Virus record (IMG/VR): IMGVR_UViG_3300046011_000296
Coordinates: 1 to 22,772 of that record
Strand: one strand, 5' to 3'
From: a virus
Length of the DNA: 22,772 nucleotides
Part shown: positions 1-7,974 of the stretch, piece after piece
How the letters are laid out: every line of letters begins with the position of its first letter
Position numbering within the stretch: the first letter of the stretch is position 1
Position numbers and translations under genes: made by a program
Notes under the pieces: generated by a model
The model's database searches: none
The model's input: only the letters and a program-made list of their open reading frames with translations
What the model was told of the DNA's origin: nothing

Positions 1-8
1 CCCCCTAT

Positions 9-33
9 CGAAAATGGGTCCCCCGAAAAGGGT
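9..33. repeat. Short GC-run direct repeat at left edge
   Basis: CGAAAATGGGT (9-19) is repeated as CGAAAAGGGT (24-33), differing by one inserted T. Runs of five C occur at 1-5 and 20-24, with a G run just after at 34-37. No gene is seen here. The repeats sit outside the palindrome array, ahead of the first packaging gene, where a cos, pac or terminator-like element could lie. The function is unknown and the element is too short to identify. Confidence 0.4.
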
Positions 34-37
34 GGGG

Positions 38-158
38 TGTAACAAATGTTACAGTTGACAAGACGATTTTCAACTGTAACAGGGTGTTACAGTGGGGATG
101 TAACTGTAACAGGCTGTTACAGTACGTAACATTGTTATAGTTTGTAACAAAAGTTACA
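38..158. promoter_or_regulatory. Array of TGTAAC/GTTACA palindromes (operator-like)
   Basis: Five palindromes stand in the leader. Site 1 (38-53) is TGTAACA-AA-TGTTACA. Site 2 (73-93) and site 3 (103-123) both have arms ACTGTAACA and TGTTACAGT around GGG or GGC. Site 4 (127-137) is a weaker TAACA-T-TGTTA. Site 5 (143-158) is TGTAAC-AAAA-GTTACA. An extra TGTAAC half-site lies at 99-104. Centres are near 45.5, 83, 113, 132 and 150.5, so spacings are roughly 38, 30, 19 and 18 bp. In addition 47-57 and 71-81 form an 11-bp inverted repeat with a 13-base loop. Arrays of this kind are typical of repressor operators or of terminase recognition sites. The next gene encodes a LexA-type winged HTH protein, and LexA half-sites are CTGT-like, which makes it the obvious candidate ligand; that pairing is inference. 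Confidence 0.75.
133..141 (+). promoter_or_regulatory. Possible extended -10 promoter element
   Basis: TGTTATAGT fits an extended -10 (TGn plus TATAAT with one mismatch). No good -35 hexamer is found 16-18 bases upstream. A start about seven bases downstream would fall inside palindrome site 5 (143-158), giving a very short leader before the ATG at 165 and a natural way for a bound protein to block transcription. A TATAGTT with a nearby TGTAAC half-site recurs after the capsid terminator (8010-8026), which supports a functional motif. Sigma-factor use is unknown. Confidence 0.35.
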
Positions 159-164
159 GTAGAT

Positions 165-401
165 ATGACGGACGCACAGAGAGAGATTTATCAGGTCATT
201 GATGGCTGGTGGAACAAGTTTGGGTTCGGGCCTTCGATAGATGAAATCATGATGATTACCGGAGACAAAGGACGAGGAAATGTGCATAGGAAGATCCGGT
301 CCCTTTTGCGGGCGGGGCATTTGAAGGGTTTGCCTAATAGAGCGAGATCAGTTCGGCCTGCTTATTTGAGAGTGCATAAGATTGAACCCGAAGATTCTTG
401 A
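165..401 (+). CDS. Small LexA-type winged helix-turn-helix DNA-binding protein
   Basis: This 78-residue protein matches the layout of the LexA N-terminal domain. Helix 1 is about residues 3-18, helix 2 begins near PSIDEI (23-28), the recognition helix is about 37-50 (GNVHRKIRSLLRAG), and the wing is about 53-65. It has no room for a LexA peptidase domain, so self-cleavage is not expected. The ATG at 165 is preceded by palindrome site 5 rather than a clear Shine-Dalgarno sequence. The 3' end overlaps the terminase gene by 20 bases. By family it should bind DNA, and its own upstream palindromes are the likeliest target (inference). It may be an autoregulator of the late operon. Alternatively it could serve as the small terminase subunit, because it occupies that gene position and no other small-terminase candidate is visible. 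Confidence 0.8.
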   Translation: MTDAQREIYQVIDGWWNKFGFGPSIDEIMMITGDKGRGNVHRKIRSLLRAGHLKGLPNRARSVRPAYLRVHKIEPEDS

Positions 402-1881
402 GCTGATAGATCAACTGCCCGATGGGGATCGAGCGTCTCTTTTAGAGATGGCGCTTCAGTATCAAGACGCGCTTAAGAGGGAGCAAGGACAAGAGAAGTT
501 CTTAGCCTTTGTGAAGACCATGTGGCCGGGATTTATCTCTGGGAGGCACCATGCTGTCATGGCGAAGAAGTTTGAAGAGATCGCCTCGGGCAAGTTAAAG
601 AGGTTGATCATCAATATGCCTCCACGGCATACGAAGTCGGAGTTCGCGTCCTTTCTCTTGCCAGCGTGGTTTCTGGGAAGGTTCCCAGATAAAAAGATTA
701 TTCAGACCTCCCACACGGCAGAACTTGCTGTTGGTTTTGGCCGAAAGGTCAGGAACCTAGTGGATAGCGAGGTGTATACGAAGATCTTCCCAAATGTGGC
801 GCTACGGCAAGACTCTAAGGCGGCAGGACGGTGGTCCACGAATGCGAACGGGGAGTATTTTGCTATTGGTATTGGGGGTGCTGTTACAGGTAAAGGTGCC
901 GATCTACTAATTATTGACGATCCTCACTCGGAACAAGAGGCCGCCTTGGCTGAGATCAATCCTGAGATCTATGACAAGACGTATGAGTGGTTTACGTCCG
1001 GCCCAAGACAGCGGTTACAACCTGGCGGGGCCATAGTCGTAGTAATGACCAGATGGTCGAAGAGAGATCTTACGGGGCAAGTGTTGAAGGCAAGCGCTCA
1101 GAGGGAGGGCGACGAGTGGGAAGTCATAGAGTTTCCTGCCATTTTGCCGTCGAGTAAGCCTTTGTGGCCTGAGTTCTGGCCGATAGAAGAACTACAAGCA
1201 TTAAGAAACGAACTGCCTAACAGTAAATGGATGGCGCAGTACCAACAAAACCCGACATCTGAGTCCGCGGCGATCATCAAAAGAGAGTGGTGGAACGTCT
1301 GGGAAGGGGAAAGCCCTCCGTATTGTGAGTTCACTTTAATGGCGTGGGATACAGCATTTGAAGCAAACAACCGAGCTGACTACTCGGCGTGTACCTTATG
1401 GGGAATTTTTCAACATCCTGATGACAATGGGGTCACACAGACGAACATCATTCTTTTAAACGCCTTCAGAGACAGGATGGAGTTCCCAACTTTGAAGAGA
1501 AGGGCGATAGAAGAGTACAAAGAGTGGGAGCCAGACTCTGTAATCATTGAAAAGAAGGCATCTGGTGCGCCGTTGATCTATGAATTACGAGCGATGGGCA
1601 TTCCTGTGCAGGATTTCACGCCTGTTAGGGGCAACGACAAAATTACCAGATTGAATGCAATCTCCGATATATTTGCCTCTGGGCGCGTTTGGGCTCCTAA
1701 TAAGAGATGGGCCGAAGAAGTTGTTGACGAGGTTGCGTCTTTTCCTGGCGGAGAACATGATGACTACGTCGATACTGTCTCTTTGGCGTTGATGAGATTT
1801 AGAAAAGGCGGATTTATACGTGTCGAGTTAGACATCGAGGATGAACCGCAACAATTTAAAAGGCGCGAGCCTTATTACTGA
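382..1881 (+). CDS. terL: Terminase large subunit (packaging ATPase and nuclease)
   Basis: This 499-residue packaging motor cuts concatemeric DNA and pumps it through the portal. The ATPase half carries a deviant Walker A, MPPRHTKS at 79-86, and Walker B LLIIDD at 175-180. The RNase H-like nuclease half shows acidic residues at MAWD (D323), VIIE (E390) and HDDYVD (D460, D461, D464). Length is normal for the family. The chosen start is TTG at 382, because the following residues (LELIDQLPDGDRASLLE) look like the usual terminase N-terminus and GAGAG at 368-372 could be the ribosome site. The first in-frame ATG is at 448. It overlaps the HTH gene upstream, and the portal follows after 10 bases. 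The function is secure; only the start is uncertain. Confidence 0.96.
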   Translation: MNPKILELIDQLPDGDRASLLEMALQYQDALKREQGQEKFLAFVKTMWPGFISGRHHAVMAKKFEEIASGKLKRLIINMPPRHTKSEFASFLLPAWFLGRFPDKKIIQTSHTAELAVGFGRKVRNLVDSEVYTKIFPNVALRQDSKAAGRWSTNANGEYFAIGIGGAVTGKGADLLIIDDPHSEQEAALAEINPEIYDKTYEWFTSGPRQRLQPGGAIVVVMTRWSKRDLTGQVLKASAQREGDEWEVIEFPAILPSSKPLWPEFWPIEELQALRNELPNSKWMAQYQQNPTSESAAIIKREWWNVWEGESPPYCEFTLMAWDTAFEANNRADYSACTLWGIFQHPDDNGVTQTNIILLNAFRDRMEFPTLKRRAIEEYKEWEPDSVIIEKKASGAPLIYELRAMGIPVQDFTPVRGNDKITRLNAISDIFASGRVWAPNKRWAEEVVDEVASFPGGEHDDYVDTVSLALMRFRKGGFIRVELDIEDEPQQFKRREPYY

Positions 1882-1891
1882 AGGATAAATC

Positions 1892-4399
1892 ATGGCTATT
1901 GAAAAGTCGTTGAGTCAAGCTCCCATTGGTGTGATGTCCGAGATGTCAGCGGCACCCGATATTGAGATCGAAATCGAAGATCCCGAGTCGGTAACGATTG
2001 GTATCGGTGATCTTGAGATTGAGTTTGAGAAAAAAGAGATGACCGACGAAGACTTCAACGCCAATCTTGTTGAGTCAATGGACGATGAAGTCGTTGCGAG
2101 TCTTGCCGGTGAGTTGATTGGTGACTATGACGAAGACGTAGCCTCCAGAAAAGATTGGATACAGACTTATGTAGACGGCCTAGAGCTTCTTGGAATGAAA
2201 TTAGAAGACCGGGCTGAACCATGGGAAGGCGCTTGCGGTGTGTACCACCCGCTTTTGTCCGAAGCCCTGGTCAAGTTCCAGTCGGAAACGATGATGTCTA
2301 CGTTTCCTGCCTCTGGGCCGGTGAAAACACAGATCATCGGCAAAGAAACGCCCGAGAAAAAAGAGTCCGCCAAGCGTGTGCAGGACGACATGAACTACCA
2401 GTTGATGGATGTCATGAAAGAGTACCGGCCTGAACATGAGCGGATGCTCTGGGGCTTGGGTCTTTCTGGTAATGCGTTCAAAAAGGTCTATTTTGACCCC
2501 AGTATTGAGCGGCAAGTCTCTCTATTTGTCCCAGCAGAAGACATTGTTGTGCCTTATGGCGCATCGGATCTTGTATCTGCGGAGCGTGTGACCCATGTTA
2601 TGCGTAAAACAGAGAATGAGCTGCGCCGACTACAGGTTTCCGGCTTCTATGCAGACATAGACCTCGGCCCACCCAATAATATGTTGGACGAAGTAGAGAA
2701 AAAGATCGCAGAGAAGTTGGGATTCCGTGCTTCGACCGACTCCCGGTACAAGATTCTTGAGATGCACGTGGAGTTGGACCTTCCTGGCCATGAGCACAGG
2801 GATGAAGACGACGAGTTAACGGGTATTGCGCTGCCGTATGTAGTGACTATTGAGAAGGGATCGAATCAAATCCTAGCCATTCGGCGTAACTGGGAGCCAG
2901 ACGATGAAACGTATGCGAAGCGACAGCATTTTGTTCATTACGGATATGTTCCCGGCTTTGGTTTTTACTATTTCGGCCTTATTCACCTTGTTGGTGCTTT
3001 TGCCAAGTCTGGTACTTCTCTCATTCGTCAGTTGGTTGATGCAGGAACACTGGCGAATTTGCCGGGAGGCTTTAAAGCGCGGGGTCTGCGCGTTAAAGGC
3101 GATGACACACCGATAGCACCTGGAGAGTTTAGAGACGTAGACGTTCCATCAGGGTCTATTAAAGACAACCTGATGCCGCTGCCGTACAAAGAACCAAGTC
3201 AGACTCTCTTCCAGTTGTTCCAAACCATTATTGATGAAGGTCGAAGGTTCGCTAACACAGCAGATCTTCAGATTTCCGATATGTCTGCCCAGGCACCAGT
3301 GGGAACTACGCTGGCCATTCTTGAGCGGACGCTAAAAACAATGTCGGCGGTCCAAGCTCGCGTTCATTACTCTATGAAGCAGGAGCTAGGGTTACTCAAG
3401 CAGATCATCGCGGCATACACGCCTGATGAGTACAGCTATGAACCAGTAGATGGACACCGCCGGGCGAAGAAAACAGACTATGACGATGTTGACGTTATCC
3501 CGGTTTCAGACCCAAATGCCTCGACGATGGCGCAAAAGATCGTTCAGTATCAGGCGGTCATGCAGTTGGCGCAGGCGGCTCCACAGCTATATAACCTGCC
3601 ACTACTTCACCGACAAATGCTCGATGTGCTTGGAATTAAAGATGCACAGAAGCTAGTGCCAATGGATGAAGATCAGAAGCCGGCAGATCCTGTAACAGAG
3701 AACCAGAATATGTTGCGTAACAAGCCGGTTAAAGCATTTGCGTACCAGGATCACAGAGCGCACATCACAGTGCACATGTCTGCTATGCAAGATCCGATGA
3801 TCCAAGAGTTGTTGAAGAACAACCCAATGGCCGGACAAATGCAAGCAGCCATGATGAACCATATCAACGAGCACTTGGGTATGGAGTATCGCAAGCAGAT
3901 CGAGTTACAGCTTGGCTTTAACCTGCCGCCCAAAGAAGATGAGATGGGCGAAGAGGTTGGTATGAATCCTGAAGTCGAAGCTCGCCTGGCACCGATGTTG
4001 GCTCAAGCTGCACAACGGCTTCTTTCTCAGAACCAGGCTCAAGTCGCGCAACAACAAGCGCAGCAGCAGGCACAAGATCCAATCATTCAGATGCAGCAGC
4101 AAGAGCTTGCAATGAAACAGGCTGAGATTCAACGCAAAGCCCAGAAAGATCAGGCTGATATTGAACTGCGTAAGCGTCAGCAGGAAATAGAAGCCGGTCG
4201 GATTATTTCGCAGGCTGAGTTCCAGAAGCAGAAGTTACAGAGTGATACGGAGCTTGAAGCTATTCGTACCGCAGCCGAGATGCGAGATGGCAGAGAAAAG
4301 GAAATCATTCGCATGGGCGTAGACATTGCAAAACAGTTGTCTAGCCAGGCACATCAGAAAGAAGTACAGCGCCCCCAACAACCAAAGGCTAACAAATGA
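1892..4399 (+). CDS. Portal protein (head-tail connector)
   Basis: An 835-residue protein directly after terminase, in the classic portal position. Portals form the dodecameric ring at one capsid vertex through which DNA enters. The N-terminus (about 18-50) is very acidic, the middle is a mixed alpha/beta body, and from about residue 700 to 825 there is a Gln/Ala-rich, strongly helical stretch with many QQ pairs, predicted to be coiled coil. The P22 portal is similarly large and ends in a long helical barrel, so a P22-like barrel is a reasonable inference. The start ATG has AAGGAT at 1881-1886. The stop overlaps the next start (ATGA). The assignment rests on position, size and general portal-like character rather than one diagnostic motif. 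Confidence 0.88.
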   Translation: MAIEKSLSQAPIGVMSEMSAAPDIEIEIEDPESVTIGIGDLEIEFEKKEMTDEDFNANLVESMDDEVVASLAGELIGDYDEDVASRKDWIQTYVDGLELLGMKLEDRAEPWEGACGVYHPLLSEALVKFQSETMMSTFPASGPVKTQIIGKETPEKKESAKRVQDDMNYQLMDVMKEYRPEHERMLWGLGLSGNAFKKVYFDPSIERQVSLFVPAEDIVVPYGASDLVSAERVTHVMRKTENELRRLQVSGFYADIDLGPPNNMLDEVEKKIAEKLGFRASTDSRYKILEMHVELDLPGHEHRDEDDELTGIALPYVVTIEKGSNQILAIRRNWEPDDETYAKRQHFVHYGYVPGFGFYYFGLIHLVGAFAKSGTSLIRQLVDAGTLANLPGGFKARGLRVKGDDTPIAPGEFRDVDVPSGSIKDNLMPLPYKEPSQTLFQLFQTIIDEGRRFANTADLQISDMSAQAPVGTTLAILERTLKTMSAVQARVHYSMKQELGLLKQIIAAYTPDEYSYEPVDGHRRAKKTDYDDVDVIPVSDPNASTMAQKIVQYQAVMQLAQAAPQLYNLPLLHRQMLDVLGIKDAQKLVPMDEDQKPADPVTENQNMLRNKPVKAFAYQDHRAHITVHMSAMQDPMIQELLKNNPMAGQMQAAMMNHINEHLGMEYRKQIELQLGFNLPPKEDEMGEEVGMNPEVEARLAPMLAQAAQRLLSQNQAQVAQQQAQQQAQDPIIQMQQQELAMKQAEIQRKAQKDQADIELRKRQQEIEAGRIISQAEFQKQKLQSDTELEAIRTAAEMRDGREKEIIRMGVDIAKQLSSQAHQKEVQRPQQPKANK

Positions 4400-4584
4400 C
4401 TGAACTAGAAGTAATCGTCGAACAGACAGACGACAAAGTTTCTCAACTGAAAGACTTCTTGGCAGAAGGGAAGTGCGAAAGTCTTGAGGAATACAAAAGA
4501 ATTTGCGGTGAGATCCGGGGTCTGCTCACTGCAAGGGGGTACGCATTAGACCTTAAACAAAAGATGGAGAACACTGATGAGTGA
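4396..4584 (+). CDS. Small conserved phage protein between portal and co-chaperonin
   Basis: A 62-residue, charged, mostly helical protein (MTELEVIVEQTDDKVSQLKD at the start, then a YKRICGEIRGLL helix). No membrane segment or catalytic motif is visible. It is translationally coupled at both ends: its ATG overlaps the portal stop as ATGA, and its stop lies inside the first codons of the co-chaperonin gene (8-base overlap). Similar small helical proteins follow the portal in other short-tailed phages, to my recollection, without a known function. A head-assembly accessory role is likely from context only. Confidence 0.75.
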   Translation: MTELEVIVEQTDDKVSQLKDFLAEGKCESLEEYKRICGEIRGLLTARGYALDLKQKMENTDE

Positions 4585-4993
4585 AATCCTTATCGGCACA
4601 AATCCCGATAAACCGCAGATAGTAGGCGCAATTAACCTAGAAGCAACCAACGAAGAGAAAGCAAGGCAGCTTCCCAAGCCCTCGGGCTACAGGATTCTGT
4701 GTGCAATACCAGAAGTAGAAAAAGAGTACGACAGTGGATTGGTTAAAGCAGATACAACCATTCACTACGAAGAGATCTTAACGACGGTTCTATTTGTCGT
4801 TGAGCTAGGCCCAGACTGTTACAAAGACACTTCTCGATTCCCCACGGGACCGTGGTGCAAGAAAGGTGATTTTGTATTGGTAAGGCCAAACGCCGGTACA
4901 CGGCTGTTAATCCACGGACGCGAGTTTCGACTCATTAACGATGACTCAGTAGAGGCAACGGTGATGGACCCTCGCGGAATCAAACGTAAGTAA
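4577..4993 (+). CDS. GroES-like co-chaperonin
   Basis: This 138-residue protein shows the GroES/Cpn10 fold pattern. A start strand GYRILCAIPEVEKEY (37-51) leads into a mobile-loop-like segment with the hydrophobic tip GLV (54-56). Then come VLFVVELGPDCY (71-82), the turn GPWCKKGDFVLVRPNAG (91-107), and a closing strand through 130. GroES caps the GroEL chamber and docks through the mobile-loop hydrophobic tripeptide. Phage versions such as T4 gp31 replace host GroES so that the capsid protein can fold. About 30 extra N-terminal residues precede the domain. It lies in the head operon between portal and scaffold, which supports capsid folding as its job. No GroEL is seen in the window, so it would work with the host's. 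The fold is confident; replacement of host GroES is inference. Confidence 0.85.
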   Translation: MSEILIGTNPDKPQIVGAINLEATNEEKARQLPKPSGYRILCAIPEVEKEYDSGLVKADTTIHYEEILTTVLFVVELGPDCYKDTSRFPTGPWCKKGDFVLVRPNAGTRLLIHGREFRLINDDSVEATVMDPRGIKRK

Positions 4994-5005
4994 CAGGAGG
5001 ACAAG

Positions 5006-5968
5006 ATGCCTGAATTTGAAAAAGATGAATTTAAATTCCCCGACGAACAGACTAACGAACTGAGCGTCACTATTGGAAACGACAAAAACGATAAGGTCGA
5101 AGTCGAGATAGAAGACGACACGCCTGAAGAGGATCGTGGCCGTCAGCCATTGCCCGCCCCTCTCAAAGAGGAGCTTGAGAAAGATGACCTAGAGGCTTAT
5201 GACGACGAGGTCAAACAAAAACTCAAGCAAATGCGGAAGGTTTGGCACGACGAGCGCCGCGAGAAAGAGGCCGCATATCGAGAGCAGCAAGAGGCTGTAC
5301 GCCTGGCGCAGCAGCTCATGAATGAGAACAAGCGGATTAAACAGATTCTTGATACTGGTGGGAAAGAATATGCCACTACGTTACAAGAAGCTGCCGCGTT
5401 AAAGCTCAAAATGGCCGAGGTGCAGTACAAAGAAGCCTATGATTCTGGAGATTCTGACAAGGTGTTAGAGGCCCAGAAAGAGCTTCAAACTGCCCAAATC
5501 CGGTCTATGCAGGCACAGAACTTCCAAATGCCTGCTTTACAAGAAGAAAATTTTCAGGTACAAAATACATACGAGACCCCGCAACCTCGGGCAAATCCGA
5601 AGTTACAGTCATGGCAGGACCGAAATCCCTGGTATGGCCAAGACGACGAGATGACCGCTGCGGCCTTGGGTTTACACGAAAAACTCAAGAAGAGCGGCGA
5701 GGTGCAAATAGGGTCTGATGAGTATTACGCGATTTTGGACAGAACAATTCGCAAACGGTTTCCAGAGAATTTTGAGGAGGCCGAGGTTCCAAAGGCAAAA
5801 GCTGAGTCTCGTACAAGATCGAGCACGGTAGTAGCCCCAGCAGTACGCAGCACCGCATCTAACAAGATACGGTTGAGAGCGAGCCAGGTTCAATTGGCTA
5901 AGAAGTTGGGATTAACACCAGAGCAGTACGCCTTAGAACTTAAAAAATTGGAGGCCCAAAATGGCTGA
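5006..5968 (+). CDS. Capsid assembly scaffolding protein
   Basis: A 320-residue, highly charged, low-complexity helical protein. The N-terminal 50 residues are acidic. A PAPLKEELEKDDLEAYDDEV segment (about 51-70) leads into a long coiled coil rich in Gln, Glu and Lys to about residue 170. A linker follows, and the protein ends in a basic helical hairpin (ASQVQLAKKLGLTPEQYALE). Scaffolds of tailed phages have this composition, with a C-terminal basic helix that binds the capsid subunit. The start has a near-perfect AGGAGG at 4996-5001, the strongest ribosome site in the head module, consistent with the high copy number a scaffold needs. It lies one gene downstream of the co-chaperonin and three genes ahead of capsid, as expected. 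Confidence 0.88.
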   Translation: MPEFEKDEFKFPDEQTNELSVTIGNDKNDKVEVEIEDDTPEEDRGRQPLPAPLKEELEKDDLEAYDDEVKQKLKQMRKVWHDERREKEAAYREQQEAVRLAQQLMNENKRIKQILDTGGKEYATTLQEAAALKLKMAEVQYKEAYDSGDSDKVLEAQKELQTAQIRSMQAQNFQMPALQEENFQVQNTYETPQPRANPKLQSWQDRNPWYGQDDEMTAAALGLHEKLKKSGEVQIGSDEYYAILDRTIRKRFPENFEEAEVPKAKAESRTRSSTVVAPAVRSTASNKIRLRASQVQLAKKLGLTPEQYALELKKLEAQNG

Positions 5969-6413
5969 GCAAAATCGAGCAACACGCGAAGTAGCAACCC
6001 GAGCAGTCACAGAGCGTCCTAAGCAGTGGATGCCCCCTGAGCTTCTCCCCGAACCAGACAAACAGGTTGGGTATGCGTATCGCTGGATTCGCGTCTCAAT
6101 GTTGAACCAGGCTGACCCACGTAACCTTTCTACCAAAATGAGAGAGGGATGGGAGCCGGTATCCGTTGAAGAGCAACCAAAATTTAAACTGCTCATCGAT
6201 CCTTCAAGTCGTTTCAAAGACAACATTGAGATCGGTGGACTATTGTTGTGCAAGGCACCAGAAGAGTTTGTGGATCAGCGTTCGGATTGGTACCGTAACC
6301 AGACCGCATCTCAGACGGAAGCCGTGGACAATAATTTAATGCGGCAAAGCGACCCAAGGATGCCCCTCTTTAAAGAGCGGAAGTCTACGAGTAGCTTTGG
6401 TAAAGGAACTTAA
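5961..6413 (+). CDS. Conserved head-module protein of unknown function
   Basis: A 150-residue soluble protein, not matched to a named family. The N-terminus is basic and Arg/Thr-rich (RATREVATRAVTERPKQ), followed by a Trp/Pro/Tyr-containing core (YAYRWIRVSML, EGWEPV, LLIDPSSRF, IGGLLLCKAPEEF). The C-terminal tail is polar and basic. GGAGG at 5950-5954 precedes the ATG, and the gene overlaps the scaffold stop by 8 bases, so it is co-translated with the scaffold. Its place between scaffold and capsid-type genes suggests a virion or assembly component. The basic N-terminus could contact DNA or scaffold, but this is not shown by the sequence. Confidence 0.8.
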   Translation: MAEQNRATREVATRAVTERPKQWMPPELLPEPDKQVGYAYRWIRVSMLNQADPRNLSTKMREGWEPVSVEEQPKFKLLIDPSSRFKDNIEIGGLLLCKAPEEFVDQRSDWYRNQTASQTEAVDNNLMRQSDPRMPLFKERKSTSSFGKGT

Positions 6414-6429
6414 TCTTTAGGAGTTAACA

Positions 6430-7050
6430 ATGGCTTATCCTACTATTAGTAAGCCCTACGGCTTTAGGCCTGTTAACCGAATTGATGGTCTACCGTATGC
6501 TGGTGCAACGCAGCAGATTCGTATTGCTGGCACCTACAACTCGGCCATTTTCTTCGGTGACACGGTAAAAGTCGTCGCGGGTGGTTCTATCGAGCTTTCT
6601 GGCGCAACCACGACAGGCACCATTGTTGGTGTTTTCATGGGATGTCAGTACACCAACTCGTCTGGGCAGACTGTTCAGGCTCAATACTATCCCGGCACGG
6701 CAGTTACTAACGCTATCGCCTACGTAGTGGTTGATCCGTCGGCTGCGTATAAAGTGGCTATTACTACTTCTGGTACGGCTGGAACGGTTACTGGTGCAAA
6801 CCAGACTATCGTTGGCGCTAACGTAGCTACTGTTTATGGTACCGGTTCGACTGCTACAGGCGATTCCGGGTCTTCTATTGTTCTTCCGGGCAACGGCGCT
6901 GGTGCTGCTACCACGCTTCCGTTCCGAGTTATTGCTGTCGTTCCTGATACTTCCTTTGTCTCCAGTGGTGTTGTTATTTACCCTGAAGTCATTGTGAAGA
7001 TTAACGACCCGCAATACACGGCGCTGACCGGCACTGCGTACACGGCTTAA
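6430..7050 (+). CDS. Beta-rich head decoration or capsid-associated protein
   Basis: A 206-residue, almost cysteine-free protein rich in Gly, Thr, Val and Ala, with alternating strand-like runs (DTVKVVAGGSIELSG, TGTIVGVFMGCQY, AIAYVVVDPSAAYKV). No transmembrane or enzyme motif is seen. The opening MAYPTISKPYGFRPVNRIDG looks like a capsid-binding arm, as in other phage decoration proteins, and the rest like a beta barrel. GGAG at 6420-6423 precedes the start, and the stop is 11 bases before the capsid gene. Position directly upstream of the major capsid gene is where decoration or cement proteins often lie. The role is inferred from context and composition. Confidence 0.75.
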   Translation: MAYPTISKPYGFRPVNRIDGLPYAGATQQIRIAGTYNSAIFFGDTVKVVAGGSIELSGATTTGTIVGVFMGCQYTNSSGQTVQAQYYPGTAVTNAIAYVVVDPSAAYKVAITTSGTAGTVTGANQTIVGANVATVYGTGSTATGDSGSSIVLPGNGAGAATTLPFRVIAVVPDTSFVSSGVVIYPEVIVKINDPQYTALTGTAYTA

Positions 7051-7061
7051 GGAGAATATAA

Positions 7062-7967
7062 ATGGCTATTTCACGCGCACAACTACTGAAAGAGCTTCTC
7101 CCTGGCCTGAACGCTTTGTTTGGTCTGGAGTATGCTCGTTACGGCGAACAGCACAAGGAAATCTACGAAACTGAGACTTCCGAGCGTTCGTTTGAAGAGG
7201 AAACCAAGCTCTCTGGCTTCTCAGCAGCGCCGGTTAAGAACGAAGGTTCTGCCATCGCTTATGACAACGCCCAGGAAGCATGGTCTGCTCGCTATAACCA
7301 CGAAACCATTGCTTTGGGTTTCTCGCTGACCGAAGAGGCCATCGAGGACAACCTGTACGACAGCCTGTCTGCTCGTTACACCAAAGCCCTGGCCCGTGCT
7401 ATGGCTTACACCAAACAGATCAAGGCCGCTGCGGTTCTGAACAATGGATTTGACTCCGCCTTTGCTGGTGGCGACGGTCAACCCCTGTTCTCCAACGCGC
7501 ACCCCTTGGTCTCTGGTGGCACAAACAGCAACATCCCCACGACTCCTACCGATCTCAACGAGACCTCTCTTGAGAACGCAGTGATTCAAATTGCTGCATG
7601 GACGGATGAGCGCGGACTGCTGATTGCAGCCAAGCCCAAGAAGCTCGTCGTTCCCCCTGCCCTCCAGTTCGTGGCCACCCGTCTCCTTGAGACTGAGCTG
7701 CGTGTTGGTACGGCGGACAACGACATCAACGCCATCAAGAATAACGGTTCTATCCCTGAAGGGTATACCGTTAACAACTTCTTGACGGACACCAACGCAT
7801 GGTTCCTGACCACTGACGTTCCTAATGGTATGAAGCACTTTGTGCGCGTACCGTTGCAGAACTCGATGGACGGTGACTTCGACACTGGTAACGTTCGTTA
7901 CAAGAGTCGTGAGCGTTATTCCTTCGGATTCTCGGATCCGCTCGGAATGTTCGGTTCCGCAGGCTAA
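7062..7967 (+). CDS. Major capsid protein (HK97 fold, Mu gpT-like)
   Basis: A 301-residue protein with the pattern of Mu gpT-like major head subunits. There is an N-terminal helical arm (RAQLLKELLPGLNALFG), an E-loop-like segment with many charged residues (ETETSERSFEEETKLSGF, about 32-49), a spine-helix region (SLSARYTKALARAMAYTKQIKAA, about 103-125), the FSNAHPLVSGG motif (about 145-155), and a C-terminal beta part ending in RERYSFGFSDP. It has AAGGAG before the start and is closed by a strong terminator eight bases after its stop, fitting a highly expressed last gene of the head block. Many Ala, Arg and Asn codons are of the GCT/CGT/AAC type often seen in highly expressed genes. HK97 subunits tile the icosahedral shell. 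Confidence 0.92.
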   Translation: MAISRAQLLKELLPGLNALFGLEYARYGEQHKEIYETETSERSFEEETKLSGFSAAPVKNEGSAIAYDNAQEAWSARYNHETIALGFSLTEEAIEDNLYDSLSARYTKALARAMAYTKQIKAAAVLNNGFDSAFAGGDGQPLFSNAHPLVSGGTNSNIPTTPTDLNETSLENAVIQIAAWTDERGLLIAAKPKKLVVPPALQFVATRLLETELRVGTADNDINAIKNNGSIPEGYTVNNFLTDTNAWFLTTDVPNGMKHFVRVPLQNSMDGDFDTGNVRYKSRERYSFGFSDPLGMFGSAG

Positions 7968-7974
7968 GCAGTAT

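Noticed and set aside
3653-4132. - strand frames under the portal C-terminus
   Set aside because: Leu/His/Cys-rich shadows of the Gln-rich helical part of the portal gene.
7221-7838. 205-residue frame on the - strand under the capsid gene
   Set aside because: Antisense of the major capsid gene; no start signal and no recognisable protein pattern.
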